Shown here piece after piece: positions 46,802 to 58,856 of a stretch of DNA of 64,000 bases. The notes below the pieces were generated by a model. It worked only from the letters and a program-made list of their open reading frames with translations, was not told the origin of the DNA and made no database searches. The stretch is from Annona cherimola (Eukaryota; Streptophyta; Magnoliopsida; Magnoliales; Annonaceae). The stretch covers positions 52,810,012 to 52,874,011 of the forward strand of contig CM059971.1 in assembly GCA_030490835.1 (NCBI GenBank), read 5' to 3'. A program made the translations under genes and the position numbers. How positions within the stretch are numbered: position 1 is the stretch's first letter; the number at the start of each line of letters is the position of its first letter.

Positions 46802-49625
46802 TGTGAAACCCCAATCTTAGACACGTGTATAAAACCCTAGGGTTGTAAACTCTAGGTAATGTATTAATAAAATATATATTCATGAGTATGAAAATATGTG
46901 TATTAGAGGTTAAAGAAATACAATTGTGGGATTAAACCACGTGAATAGTAACCGAGGTGATTAAGAGTTAATTACGTAGATTAACCTAATCACAAAATGA
47001 CAAAAAAGGGAGATTTAATCAATACAAGACGAAATAGCAATACTTTTTAATATTTTATGAAAATTTCAGATTTTAGTGAAAAATTGAAGAAATTTTCATA
47101 ATTTGCAATCCGGACATCGGATTTAGATGAAATTTTTTATGGATGGCCAAATATTTATGATGAACATGATGAATGGTTTAAGATGTGATGAAAATCATGA
47201 ATCAAAGGTCAGGATCAAACGTCAATTGGGGATCAAAAATCACTTTTTGCTTTAACATTAATATAGGTTTGACTTTTGATTATTTTTAATTAATTAAAAA
47301 GAAAATTATTAAATGCAAAATATGCACAAGCTCCAAGGCAGCTTGGGCGTGCAAGGGGAGCCGATTTTTTAGCCAAAATCTATGGCTCACATTTGATCTT
47401 ATCAAGTGATCAATGGCTTAGATGAATTTTGATTAAAATATGCATTTTTAATAAAACAAAAATAATAAATAAAGAGGCTGCAAGAGGGGACGTCCAAGGC
47501 AGCAAGGGGGGCTGAATTTTAGACTAAAATATTCCTTGGATTTTGATGAAAAATCAAGGGCTAAGATGGATCCAATCATGGAAAATCAAGGGTGCAGATT
47601 TAACACACCTTTTGATGAACATTTACAATTAATTGAAGGGATTAGCTCTAGCAATGTGTGGACCACAAAATCAGAAACGAGGTGGAAATGAGGTGGAAAA
47701 ATATTTAGAATTTAATACCTCAAGCAAGAGGGGGTAAATTGCAATTAAGTAGAAAATCAAATACTCTAAATAGGGGATGCATGGGACGTCCAAAGGCGCA
47801 CCATTCCAGCTCAAGCTGGAGAAATTGAAGCCTTTCCCACCCCCAAATTCGTTTCTAAGAGAAAAAGAAAAGGTTAGAGAGAGGAAAGGCAAGTAGGAGG
47901 AGAGTTTTTCTACTTTAGGTAAGGAGATTCTTCCCAAATTTTTTTTGGATGTTAAGTAGGGTAAAATCATGCTTAAATAATGCCTAATTATGAGAAAATA
48001 ATTATGGTTATAATGCCAAAGTAGAATTATGTCAAAACATCAAAAATGTGGAGAGAAGATAGCACATTCGAGAAAATTATATATGAAATGTGAAAATAAT
48101 GCTCCAATATTGCTAAATGATGATATGGGATGAATAATTATGATAATTATGACATTAGAATGATGATATATTAATCTCATAATTTTTAGAATTAAGGATT
48201 ATGCTTAAGTGAAATTATGTTGATTTTTAGTACATGGAGAAAATGATTTATTTAGCCAAGTTAATGATGATGAATTAAAAATTCATGAATTTTTCCATGA
48301 TATACTAACTAAGAGCTGTGTCATGGAATTTTTTATTTTAGAAAAAATGTCAATTTTTGGACCCCATGAACAGTAACCCACGTTGCTGTGAACAGTAACT
48401 TCGGGTGAACAGTAACTCATGAACAGTATCGTGAACAGTAAAAAGCGTAAATTGGATGAAAAAAGATGAGATTAGTATTTATATTGTAAAGAATATATAG
48501 ATGGAATTTTTAAAGAAATTTATGGAAAAAAAAATCCATATAAGGAGGTAATGACCAAGTATCTTTATAAGATTAACCTCTATAGAAAAGAGGTAATGAA
48601 TAATTATAAAGCATGCATGGGAAACAAACTAAGACATGAAATGATATAGATAAAATATCATTTTTCCTTGTATAAGAAAAGAAAATGAAAAGTTGGAGGA
48701 CACAGATTGAGGAGGTAAGCAAGTTATATGCTTTTTAAAATATTTTTAAATGATTGCAAATTGTTTGCTCACATGTTTTATGAATTATATTTAAGGATGA
48801 CCATTCCTATAATGCTTTACCTGAAATGATTGCTAACTGCTTGTTAAATTACTTTTTAAATGATTTATCAAGTTTTATGGAGCATGTCATGCTGGCATAT
48901 GTATGAACATGGTGCACAAGGAAGAGGCTTTGGTGGAGGTAGTAAGCGGATCAGAGGGTCCCCTTCACTATTGCCAAGTCGCAAAGGCTGTGTGTCGACG
49001 GCATCCTCCCAGAGGTTGGAGGCACAAGGAAAGTCATGAATGAATGAATGAATGCATTGCATTATCATGAAATACATGAAAAGGTTTCTGTCCCATTGGT
49101 AATTGATCACTTGGTAAGTGTTTCCTACTAAATTGGGAGAAATGCATTTGAATGAAAGAAAAATGTTTACTTGCCAAATAAAAGGCTTGCTTACTGAGTA
49201 TTATTACTCATATGTGTTTTAAAAATGACAAACTGGCTATGGAGCTGGCTCATAAAGGATGCCAGGTAGAAATGACCTGCAAATTTAATTACAGTTCCAT
49301 GTATGCGTCCAAAGGGACAAATGTATGATAATCATGTTGAAGACATGTTTTATGGATATTACAAACATGATTGTACTTATGTGAATTATTTCAATAAAAA
49401 GAAGATATGAATGATTTTATGATGGTATGGATGAGTCTATTATGAATGATGAATGATGCGGAATGCAAAGACATGAAATGATAATGGATAAAAGAAAAGA
49501 AAAAAAATTGGACGAGATCCAATTAAGTACCCGCCGCATGATCAGGGCAACAATCCTGACTCACATTTACCAATCGACAAGATCCCGGAGTAAGGCTTCT
49601 AGGCATCCCGGTTCGGGGCGCCACA
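46802..49625 (+). mobile_element. Gypsy (probable Tekay/Del) 5' LTR, 2.8 kb
   Basis: TGTGAAACCCCAATC start, GGTTCGGGGCGCCACA end, immediately followed by a tRNA-Met primer site, so it is the 5' LTR of an element rather than a solo LTR. The end matches the 8470 LTR end. It interrupts the inverted LTR at 46801; the flank copy is GCAAC, and the other copy was not seen. Short insert-free body with GTGAACAGTAAC repeats and one GC-rich module (48930-49020). It holds no gene. Confidence 0.85.
48366..48442 (+). repeat. GTGAACAGTAAC short repeats
   Basis: The word GAACAGTA occurs five times in under 80 bp (ATGAACAGTAACCC, GTGAACAGTAACTTC, GTGAACAGTAACTCAT, ATGAACAGTATCG, GTGAACAGTAAAAAG). It is a compact motif cluster in the LTR. 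Confidence 0.85.
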
Positions 49626-49630
49626 GAAGA

Positions 49631-49740
49631 TGGTAACAGAGCAAGGATTGGTAAATAGGCAGAAGAAGGAGAAAATAAAGGATGATGAAAGGATAGGTCT
49701 GATACCACAAAAGTAGTATCAGAGCAAGAATTGGTAAATA
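49631..49740 (+). promoter_or_regulatory. tRNA-Met primer-binding site, duplicated
   Basis: TGGTAACAGAGC at 49631-49642 (one mismatch to the common TGGTATCAGAGC) lies five bases after the LTR end. About 82 bases later, TAGTATCAGAGCAAGAATTGG repeats the site and its downstream AAGGATTGGTAAATAG phrase. A third, weaker copy of the downstream phrase is near 49807. Confidence 0.75.
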
Positions 49741-50021
49741 GACGTGGAAAGAGAAAAATTAAGAATAGTGATAGAAAAGGAATGATACTAAATAAGTTAG
49801 GAATAGATCATGGATTGATAGATAGGCATGAAAAGAAAGAACTAATGTCTAGATCTACATGTTTAAGAGGTTATGATACTTCTATGATATTGATATGAAA
49901 TGATATATATGTGAGAAACATATATATAGATGTGTGCGACATATATGCTTGAATATGAATAATGTTATGAATATTATAAATGTTAGTATTATAAGAATGT
50001 TATGATACTAACCAAAGTTTT

Positions 50022-50404
50022 GTGCATATAGAAGCAAAAATGGGAGAATCGGTTAGCCGAATTGAAGTAGGAGAAACCAGTAAATGGACCAAAAGGTCCA
50101 AGTCAAGAGGACAGACGTCAAGGACCCGTCAACAACGGGAAGAGGCTAGCTCTGAATTCCATGTAGAAAGGAGAGCTAACCAAGAAGGGCAGATAGAAGA
50201 AAGAATAGCTGCAGTCGTGGAAAAGGCAATGCAGCAATGGGCAATCAAGGCCGCCGGTATAATACAAGGTATGTGGGAAAGAAATCGGCAGGCCCCGCCA
50301 CAAGGTGATAATGGGGAAAGACCCGGCCCATCGGCCAACTCCAATTTTTCTAGAGGTATAGAAGATACCCTCCTAGAGGCTGATAGAAAGGCTATCAATG
50401 GCTA
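50022..50404 (+). pseudogene. Gypsy gag, N-terminal fragment
   Basis: The frame starts MHIEAKMGESVSRIEVGET, rich in Lys/Arg/Ser/Gln, with VEKAMQQWAIKAAGIIQGMW, in the expected place after the gypsy leader. After about 128 codons the DNA changes to copia gag, in a different frame, giving an open frame that ends at 50456. The remainder of the gypsy element is missing. Confidence 0.6.
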
Positions 50405-51354
50405 CATTCGCCGAAGGCCAATCATTTACAAGGCCATCTCTTTTTTATGGGAGTAACTTCGGTTATTGAAAGTTAAGATTGAAACAACTCATCATGACTA
50501 CGGATATAGATTCTTAGATTGATATCCAAGACGGTGTTGTGCTACCTATTGATGAAAGAGCTTCCACATGGTTTGAGGAGGAGATTAGGATTGTAAAAAG
50601 CAACGCCAAAGCCATGAACTCCCTCTTTTGTGCTCTAACTGCATCTGAATATGATAGGGTATCCTCATGCCAAACCACCAAAGAAATATGGGATACACTA
50701 ACATCTATCTATGAAGGAACTTCTCAAGTCTAAGGGACGAGAAGAAATATTCTGATTAGAGAGTTAGAAATCTTTAAAATTCTTGAGACCGAAAAGATTT
50801 TTGAGATGTTTGCTAGATTCTCAAAAATTACTAATACTCTAAAAGGTCTCGGGAAAGCTATTTCTGAATCTAAACAGGTTATGAAGAATCTAAGCGTGCT
50901 ATCTGAGTCGTGGACTATCAAGATCATGGTCATTGAAGAAGCAAAGGACCTAAACACACTAAGGCTAGAAGATCTTATCAGCTCACTCATGTCACATGAG
51001 TTGATAAAGAGGAGGAACGAGGAGCAACATAAAGGCAAAAAAGCAATCACCTTGAAGGCTGCACAAATTTCAAATGTCACAAATTGCTCTACTCACAACA
51101 AGATTCAGAAAGTTTGTGAGAAAAGGAAAGAACTTCAAAGGTTTCAAAGGAAAAACTTAAAGGAGAAAAAGAAGGACGTAAAAAAGTGCTACCGGTGTGG
51201 AGGAGTGGGGCATATGCAAGCCCAATGTCCCACACCCGAGGAGAACAAGACAAGGGAACGACGAGAGAAGAAAGACCAAAACGAGAACCATAAATTCCAA
51301 AAAGCCAAAGGAAGAGGGATGTACGTCAATGAGGAGATGTCCATACCTAGCAGC
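50405..51354 (+). pseudogene. Copia gag with zinc knuckle
   Basis: Aligns with the gag at 63464 onward (GQSFTRP and GSNF near the start, then VVLPIDERAS, NAKAMNSLFCALTASEYDRV and CQTTKEIWDTLTSIYEG), the UBN2-type copia gag. The frame 50806-51357 continues with an IIFARFSKITN-like helix region and the CCHC knuckle CYRCGGVGHMQAQC (about 51189-51230), then a Lys/Glu-rich tail. Gag binds and packages the element RNA. A TAA at 50731 and shifts near the start break it. Confidence 0.85.
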
Positions 51355-51378
51355 TAATCAAATGAAGACAATGAGGTT

Positions 51379-52204
51379 GTGAATTGTGCAAGAATATGTT
51401 GCATGGCCATGATGGAGGATGATAGCAACATTTGTCTTACTGCAATAGAAATTCTGGAGGAGCGAACCACCTCAACAAACTGCACAAGCAGTGAAGAGGT
51501 AACTTCTAAACTGAAAACTCATTCTATTTTCTCTTCCACAAATGAATGTCTCAAATGTGCTGAATTATAAGAACTATAACAAGCATATGATTCATTGTAT
51601 GATGAAATAAAGAAGTTGAAAAATAAATTCACAATAAAGAAAAGAAAATGTAATTCAATAATCATTGTGAATGAAAAACTTGCAGAAAAAGTTGACTACA
51701 TAACCAATGAAAAGAATACTTTGAAAAATGAGGTGGAAAGACTAAAGAAAGAAAATGAATCATTAAATGAGTCATTAGCTTCTCTAATCCAGGGGAAAGC
51801 GTCAAAATATTTCTAAACATGACCGCCCAAACAACAAAAGAGGACTTGAGTACTCTACATTTGAGAAAGGAGAATGTAGCAAATCTAATCCTCCAAGGAC
51901 TTTTAAAAACTAAGCAAAACCCATCTATACTAAACCGAAAATGAATCATGTTGTTTGGACCAAAAGACCAATTTGGGAACCATCCACTACATGGATTCCC
52001 ACTCCAAAACTTCCGGAGGCATGTAACTTTTGCAACAAAATTGGACATAAGAGCTATCAACGTAAAATAAGAAAATTATACAACTTTGGTGTAAAATTAG
52101 TTTGGGTACTAAAGAACATTGAATTTATGCCTTCCAAGATAGAACAACGTAGATTCCAATGGCTCATTAACCCAAATGGACCCATGAAATGGGTACCAAA
52201 AAGA
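51379..52204 (+). pseudogene. Copia gag-pol linker: coiled coil and second knuckle
   Basis: 51595-51816 encodes a coiled coil (KLAEKVDYITNEKNTLKNE, VERLKKENESLNESLASL). 51941-52207 has WTKRPIWEPSTTWIP, then CNFCNKIGHKSYQRK, a CCHC knuckle whose last Cys is lost, and ends MKWVPK, the usual lead-in to the SIRE-type protease. Two stops and frame changes separate the parts. Confidence 0.75.
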
Positions 52205-52256
52205 TAAGCTCTACATGATTTTATTTTTATAGGTATGTCTTAAAGCAAAGGCCAAG

Positions 52257-52872
<616 letters not shown>

Positions 52873-52880
<8 letters not shown>

Positions 52881-53520
52881 AAAGTACGTATTTGTTATAG
52901 TTGATAATTTTTCAAGATTTACATGGATAATTCTCTTAGCTAGCAAAGATGAAGCATTCTCTATGTTTGTCACTTTTTCAAATTTGGTGCAAAATGAAAA
53001 ACAAAACACAATCATTTCCATTAGAAGTGATAATGGTGGTGAATTTGAAAATAAACGATTTATAGAATTTTGTAATGAGAAAGGAATTCACCACATATTT
53101 TCTGCACCAAGAACTCCCCAACAAAATGGGGTAGTTGAGAGGAAAAATACGATAATACTAGAGATGGCTAGAACCATGCCAAATGAGAACAAATTATCCA
53201 AAAGATTTTGGGGTGAATCTGTAAGTACAGCATGTCATGTTCTAAACCGTGTTACCATAAGAGCTATCTTGAGAAAGACCTCATATGAACTATGGAAAGG
53301 CAGAAAACCAAACATATCATATTTCCATATTTTTGGATGTATGTGCTATATGTTGAACAATGGAAAAATTAACTTGGAAAAATTAGATGCCAAAAGTGAT
53401 GAGACAATATTCCTTGGTTATTCATCAAATAGCAAAGCATATAGTCTTTAACAAGAAAAATCAAATAGTAGAAGAATCAATACATGTTGTATTTGATGAA
53501 TTTAACCAAAATCCCAAAAA
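52873..53520 (+). pseudogene. Copia integrase core
   Basis: VFVIVDNFSRFTWIILL, then SIRSDNGGEF (second catalytic Asp), PRTPQQNGVVERKN (catalytic Glu), and FWGESVSTACHVLNR. These complete the DDE core that inserts the element DNA. A frameshift near 53445 shifts the C-terminal KNQIVEESIHVVFDE part. Further stops lie in 53520-53640. Confidence 0.88.
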
Positions 53521-53639
53521 GGAGGATGAGTTAGTGATGCAGATGAGGCATCAAGGAACCCAATAGTGGAATGACTAGAACAACAAGGAGAAGATGAAAT
53601 GACCATCCAATAGTTAAAATTCAAAAATGACCATCCAAT

Positions 53640-54888
53640 TGAGCAAGTTATTGACAATATCTATGAAGGAGTAAAAATTAGAAGGTCAAGATACAATATT
53701 TGTGGAGAATTTGCTTTTGTGTCTAAAATTGAACCAACCTCAATTTATCAAGCTCTTAATAATGAAAACTGGATTGTTGCAATGTAAGAAGAGCTAAATC
53801 AATTTGAAAGAAATAATGTATGGCACCTAGTTCCTAGACCCAAGGATTGCATGGTTATTAATACCAAATGGGTTTTTAGGAACAAATTAGACGAAAGTGG
53901 GCTTGTGATCAGAAACAAAGCCAGATTAGTAGCCAAAAGATATTCCCAAGAAAAGAGAATTGATTTTGAAGAATCCTATGCTCTTGTGGCTAGATTAGAA
54001 GTCATACGCATCTTACTAGCTTTTGCTTCTCATATGGATTTTAAACTGTTTCGAATGGATGTGAAAAGTATATTTTTGAATGGTTACTTAAATGAGGAAG
54101 TATATGTTGAACAACCTCCTAGATTTGAAGAAAAGAATCAATCAAAATTCATTTTCAAATTAACCAAAGTTTTATATGGACTCAAATAAGCTCCAAGAGC
54201 TTGGTATAAACGGTTAAGTAAGTTTTTGATTGATCATGACTTTTAAAGAGGAAAAGTTGATACAACATTATTTATCAAGTATAATGATAAAAATATTTTA
54301 ATTGTTCAAATTTATGTAGATGATATAATATTTAGTGCTACTAACGAAACTCTGTGCCAAGAATTTTCTGAGATTATGCAGAGTGAATTTGAAATGAGCA
54401 TGATGGGAGAGTTGAACTTCTTCCTTGGACTGCAAATTAAGCAACTAGCGGAAGGAATCTTTATAAACCAGTCCAAATACGTCAAGGAGATGTTGAAGAA
54501 GTTCGGAATGCAAAATAGCAAAGAAGCAAACACGTCAATGAGTTCAACCATCAAGATCGACAAGGATGAAAAAGGTAAACCTATTGGACAAAAACTATAT
54601 AGAAGCATGATAGGTTCCTTATTATACTTGACTGCTTCTAGACCGAATATTTTGTTTAGTATTTGTATGTGTTCAATATTCCAATCATGTCCAAAAGAAT
54701 CACATCTAATAGTTATAAAAAGAATTTTCAGATATTTGATCAAAACCATTAATCTAGGGTTATGGTATCCAAAAGGGTCAACATTTGATCTAATCGGCTA
54801 CTCGAATGCAGATTTTGCCAGTTACAAAGTAGATAGAACAAGTACTAGTGGAACATGTCAGTTTCTTGGAAACATGTTGGTTTCATAG
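53640..54888 (+). pseudogene. Copia reverse transcriptase
   Basis: IRRSRYNICGEFAF and YQALNNENWIVAM lead into the RT domain: INTKWVFRNKLDESG, RMDVKSIFLNGYLNEEVYVE, FKLTKVLYGLK, and the catalytic YVDD at 54313-54324, then MSMMGELNFFLGLQI and the connection region. In-frame stops at about 53786, 54187 and 54244 break it. At least the first two replace the Gln of the family consensus (CAA to TAA). The RT would copy element RNA into DNA. Confidence 0.92.
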
Positions 54889-55256
54889 TTTTCAAGAAAT
54901 AAACTAGTATTGCTCTATCTACCGCGAAAGCCGAATACATTGCCGCGGAGAGTTGTTGTGCGCAACTACTTTGGATGAAACAACAACTTAAGGATTATGG
55001 TATTGATTATTATGACATTCCAATTAGATGTGATAATACAAATGTCATCTGTTTGACTAAAAATCCTATGTTGCATTTTAGAACAAAGCATACAGATGTA
55101 AGACATCATTTCATTCGGGAACATGTTGAAAATCATGATATTTTTCTAGAGTATGTTAAAACTAAGGATCAAATTACTGACATTTTCACCAAACCATTAG
55201 CAAAGGAACCATTCTACAAGATTAGAAATGATATGGGTATGATTGAAATTGATTAG
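54889..55256 (+). pseudogene. Copia RNase H
   Basis: Starts in the RT frame with GYSNADFASYKVDRTSTSG just before 54888, then a stop in place of the usual Trp. After a frame change it continues as LSTAKAEYIAA, LLWMKQQLKDYG, IRCDNTNVICLTKNP, KHTDVRHHFIREHV and DIFTKPLAKEPF. This is the complete set of copia RNase H landmarks, ending at a TAG at 55254. Confidence 0.9.
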
Positions 55257-55317
55257 GAGCATAATATGATAGGGGGAGCAAATTAGAAAGAACACAGAAT
55301 ACAAATCGATAGAACCA

Positions 55318-55420
55318 AGTCGACTCTGTTTGACCTGAGTCGACTTCACTGAAGTCGACTCCACAGAGGAGAAGTCAACTCCGCAAGGACAAAATTGACT
55401 TCAGTTAGGACAAAGTCAAC
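55318..55420 (+). repeat. GTCGAC modules in the internal region
   Basis: A short cluster of the LTR-type words (AAGTCGACTCTG, GAGTCGACTTCAC, GAAGTCGACTCCAC, GAAGTCAACTCCGC) lies between RNase H and the extra ORF, outside any LTR. Confidence 0.75.
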
Positions 55421-55439
55421 TCCAACGCATCGCTTGGAC

Positions 55440-55800
55440 TGCCGCGCCTCTTCCTTTTTTTCTTTTTCTTTTTCTTCTTCTTCTTCTTCCACATTTCCTC
55501 CCGCGCCGAGCACCCTTTCTCTCTAATTTCTCCTCACTATCCCTCATGTTTCTCTCTCCTCTCTCATCTCCTTGTTCTGCTGCCACTGCCTCATCTCCTC
55601 CTCTCTCTCTCACAGTATCACCTCTTCTCTCAGCTCCCATTTCCAGTTCTCTCTCTCTCTGTTTCTGTTTCTTTATGCCTCATTCCTTCTCACAGTCTCC
55701 TCACTGTCTCTAGATCTCTCTCTTTACCTCATTTCTTCTCACAGTCCCCTCACGCTTTTGCATTCACCTAAAATCCACTCAAAAAAATCATCCCCCAAGT
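55440..55800 (+). other. Pyrimidine-rich leader before the extra ORF
   Basis: About 350 bases of CT-rich DNA (TTTTTCTTTTTC, TCTCTCTCT) without a gene. It resembles a transcribed 5' leader. With the GTCGAC cluster before it, the arrangement mimics that of the LTR promoter region, though no TATA box was identified. Confidence 0.5.
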
Positions 55801-55802
55801 CA

Positions 55803-57282
55803 ATGGCACCCAAAGCCGTAGCTAAACCCTCCAAATTACTAGTATCAAGGTCATCCCAGTCTAACACTGGCGAGGGAGTGCCCCGACTACAATGGACGCC
55901 GTCTAAACAGGTCTGCGAGGAGACCACTGCATCTGCGGGGTGTCGTGTACGCTTTCGTGAAGGTAATCCTTCTACATCTGCTCCCCGACATGAGGATTCA
56001 TCTGAGGAATCAAGCAGTAGAACTGAATCGACCGGAAACAGGCAAGGAACACCTACACAAAAGGGGTAAGTTCTAAAAATGCCTACCGACTACTTCAGAA
56101 CCGAGCGGCAACATAGTCGGTTCTATCGGTATTTTTATGAGCATAAGATTTTCGTTCATAAGATTATTAATTTCAATTTTCTAAGTGACTATGAATTTGG
56201 AATCGAAGAGCTTTTAGATTTTCAAGGGTGGACCAGATTGTTGAAGGTAGATAATCAGATATATCCTGATCTGACCAGATTGTTTTACTACCTATGGGAT
56301 CAGGAATATTATAGTACGTATGTAAAGGGGATTGAAATCAACCTAGGAATTGGAAGTGACACATGCAAGAGCAATGCCATTCATCGGATTGTTAATATTT
56401 GGAGGTCCTCGAAGAGAATGAACGGATTCTAGATGTGTTGTCACTTACACAGATGTACAACCAACTTACTAGCCGTAACAAGTACCATCCGGGCATAAAA
56501 TTCCTTCACTATATGGATCTGTCCCCCAGGCTACGGGTTCTTCGTTTACTGATTTCCCACTGTATATATCCTAAGAGAGGATGCCGCAATCAGTTAAATC
56601 CCCAAGAGGCTGAAATTTTGTGAAAGGTGGCCAATCGGGTCAAGGTTAGCCTACCCAGATTGTTGTTCGAAGCTCTGGCATATATGAAGGAAAATCCACA
56701 AGGAGTTCTGCCTTATGGGACATGAATTTCCAAGATAATGAGTTTCTTTGGTGTGGAATTGAATGGGGAACCATTCGAGGTCTTGAAGCCCACAAATGCC
56801 ATCAATCAGGCCCTTCTGACCTAAATGAAGATAAATTTAGAGGAATTCAGGGCCGAGCGGCTACGGGAGATGATGGGATATGCAGATCAGCCTGCAAAGC
56901 GGGTGGTCATCCTGAGGGGGAGGAGCCACCACAGCCTAAGTCGGTTCCATCTCCAACTCAAGCACCTGTTGATCCCGCATCACCCTGCTCACATGGATCT
57001 TGCTCTCCACGGGGTTCACAGATTCCAGATCCTCATCCATGCTCACCCAACTAGTCTGCTTCAGCTCACGCCGTCAGGGACCATCTTGAACAGATGGAAG
57101 ACAGACTTACACAACAGTTGGTGGCCATTCATACGACAATTATGGAGATGCACAGTCGCCAAGATAGAATGGATCAAGAGTTGAGAACTATCAAGTACAA
57201 ACTCACGTCGGGAAGCAGTCGTGGTCGCCCGGTTCCGAGTCTACGTGAGATCGATTCTTATTTTGGAAAATCTGTGTGATCC
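55803..57282 (+). pseudogene. Additional 3' ORF of SIRE-like element (env-position ORF), broken
   Basis: Starts MAPKAVAKPSKLLVSRSS, a Ser/Thr/Arg-rich head, with an in-frame TAA at 56067. It continues in the same frame from 56079: RFYRYFYEHKIFVHKIINF, LLDFQGWTRLLKV, IYPDLTRLFYYLWDQEYYS. This resembles the plant-specific domain annotated as putative plant transposon protein, found in extra ORFs of large plant retroelements. Later parts shift frame (56399-56623, 56825-57184), with Pro-rich sequence, and end in a coiled-coil-like LVAIHTTIMEMHSRQDRMDQ. No clear signal peptide or membrane segment was seen. An envelope-like role is known only as a suggestion for this position in SIRE; I do not infer function. 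Confidence 0.65.
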
Positions 57283-57801
57283 GAACCCACCGTTCAGGCT
57301 TTCTCCTCTTTTTACTCATCGGCCCACATCCGACCCATTCCACCTACCTATTCTCCCTCCTACCCAATCACCGCTTTCTAATTTTCCAAATTCCGATTCT
57401 CCTATCTTCTTTTTGATTCATTGACAAAAAGGGAAGAGAGATTTGAGAGGGTTGTTCTAGGTTTTGGACTTAGATTGTTTTTTTTTTGGGTTTGGGTAGC
57501 ATGTAACATATAGGAAATTTTCTTTTTGAATCATACTTATGCAAATGATTGAATATATGATATGAATTTGTTTTCGTGTTTGGAATTGCAATGTTGAATA
57601 TTTAGAATGCAATGTTGAATGATCGTATGTACTTCCCATGAATTTGTTTAAGAATGAAATGCTTTTGTTTAATTGAATGCAATGATGTACAACTCTTGTG
57701 TAAACAAAACAACATAACGATTCTAATTGCCAAAACAAATATAACGTATCATTTTTGAAAGAAAATAAAAGGTATATCTCAAATTGGTTTTGTCAATCTT
57801 C
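57283..57801 (+). other. 3' untranslated region of copia element
   Basis: AT-rich, no gene. Long gap between the extra ORF and the polypurine tract. Confidence 0.6.
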
Positions 57802-57814
57802 AAAAAGGGGGAGA
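57802..57814 (+). promoter_or_regulatory. Polypurine tract of copia element
   Basis: AAAAAGGGGGAGA followed by T and the TGTTAGAATTC start of the 3' LTR. It primes plus-strand synthesis in reverse transcription. Confidence 0.85.
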
Positions 57815-57949
57815 TTGTTAGAATTCAAGGCAAATTAAGCACAATCCATGTTGTGATGACTAACAACTCAATTTGAGAATTAATTGGGTATTAATGTGGT
57901 TGCTAAGTGATGTTAAAGGCTAAAAATTCAAGTTACAAAACATAGCAGA

Positions 57950-58370
57950 CCAAGTCGACTCCAACTACAACTTAGGTGAAGTCGCAGACCCAAGTCGACT
58001 CAAGCAGCGACTTCAAATGCATTAAAAGTTCCAGCGTTGAAATTTGATTTAGAGACAAGTAAAGTAGCAGTCGAAGTCGACTCCACCCGCAACTTAGGTG
58101 AAGTCGCAGACCCAAGTCGACTCCAGAAATGACTTCAAATGCATTAAATATTCCAGAGTTGAAATTGGGCACAAAGACAGGTGAAGTCGCACTTGAAGTC
58201 AACTCCGCCTGCGACTTAGGTGAAGTCGCAGACCCAAGTCGACTCCAGATATGACTTGAGTCCTGACATACAGAAGACTTCAAATCTCAAGGTCAAGTCG
58301 CATTTTCAAGTCGACTCCGCAATGCGACTTGAGTGAAGTTGAAGTTCAAGTCGACCCAGGCAAGCGACTC
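57950..58370 (+). repeat. GTCGAC hairpin-module array
   Basis: At least six modules of the AAGTCGCAGACCCAAGTCGA...GACTTCAAA and GTCGCACTTGAAGTC types in this LTR. A second cluster is at 58640-58856, next to the promoter. Some arms have decayed (AGTCAACT for AGTCGACT), consistent with CG to CA change. Confidence 0.82.
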
Positions 58371-58856
58371 AAGCAAATGGCTATGTCAGAATCCTTCAAA
58401 GTTGAGTATCATTAAAGGAAAACTATATACTAAAGATTGAAAACCAAAGTCAAGAAGGACAATCATCCTAAATCAAGGCCACAAGGAAGAACCTCCCAAA
58501 GTAAAGAATATCATGATGAGTCTTAAGACAAAACAAAGAAAACCAAGGATATCAAATGAAGATCAAGATGAGAAAGCAAAAAATGAAGTATCAAGATCAC
58601 TTGCAAGAATCCAAATTTCCAACATATACACATGGGCGGTGAAGTTGCACCCGAAGTCGACTTCACCTGCGACTTGGGTCAGGTCTAAGACCAAGTCGAC
58701 CTGAAGATGGAAGTTGGAGTGGAAGCTAAAGACCGAAGTCGCATCCGAAGTCGACTCCAGCCTGCGACTTGGGTGAAGTCGCATCTGAAGTCGACTTCAC
58801 CATGCAACTTGGATGAAGTTGCATACCAAGTCGACTCCACATGCAACTTGGCTCGC

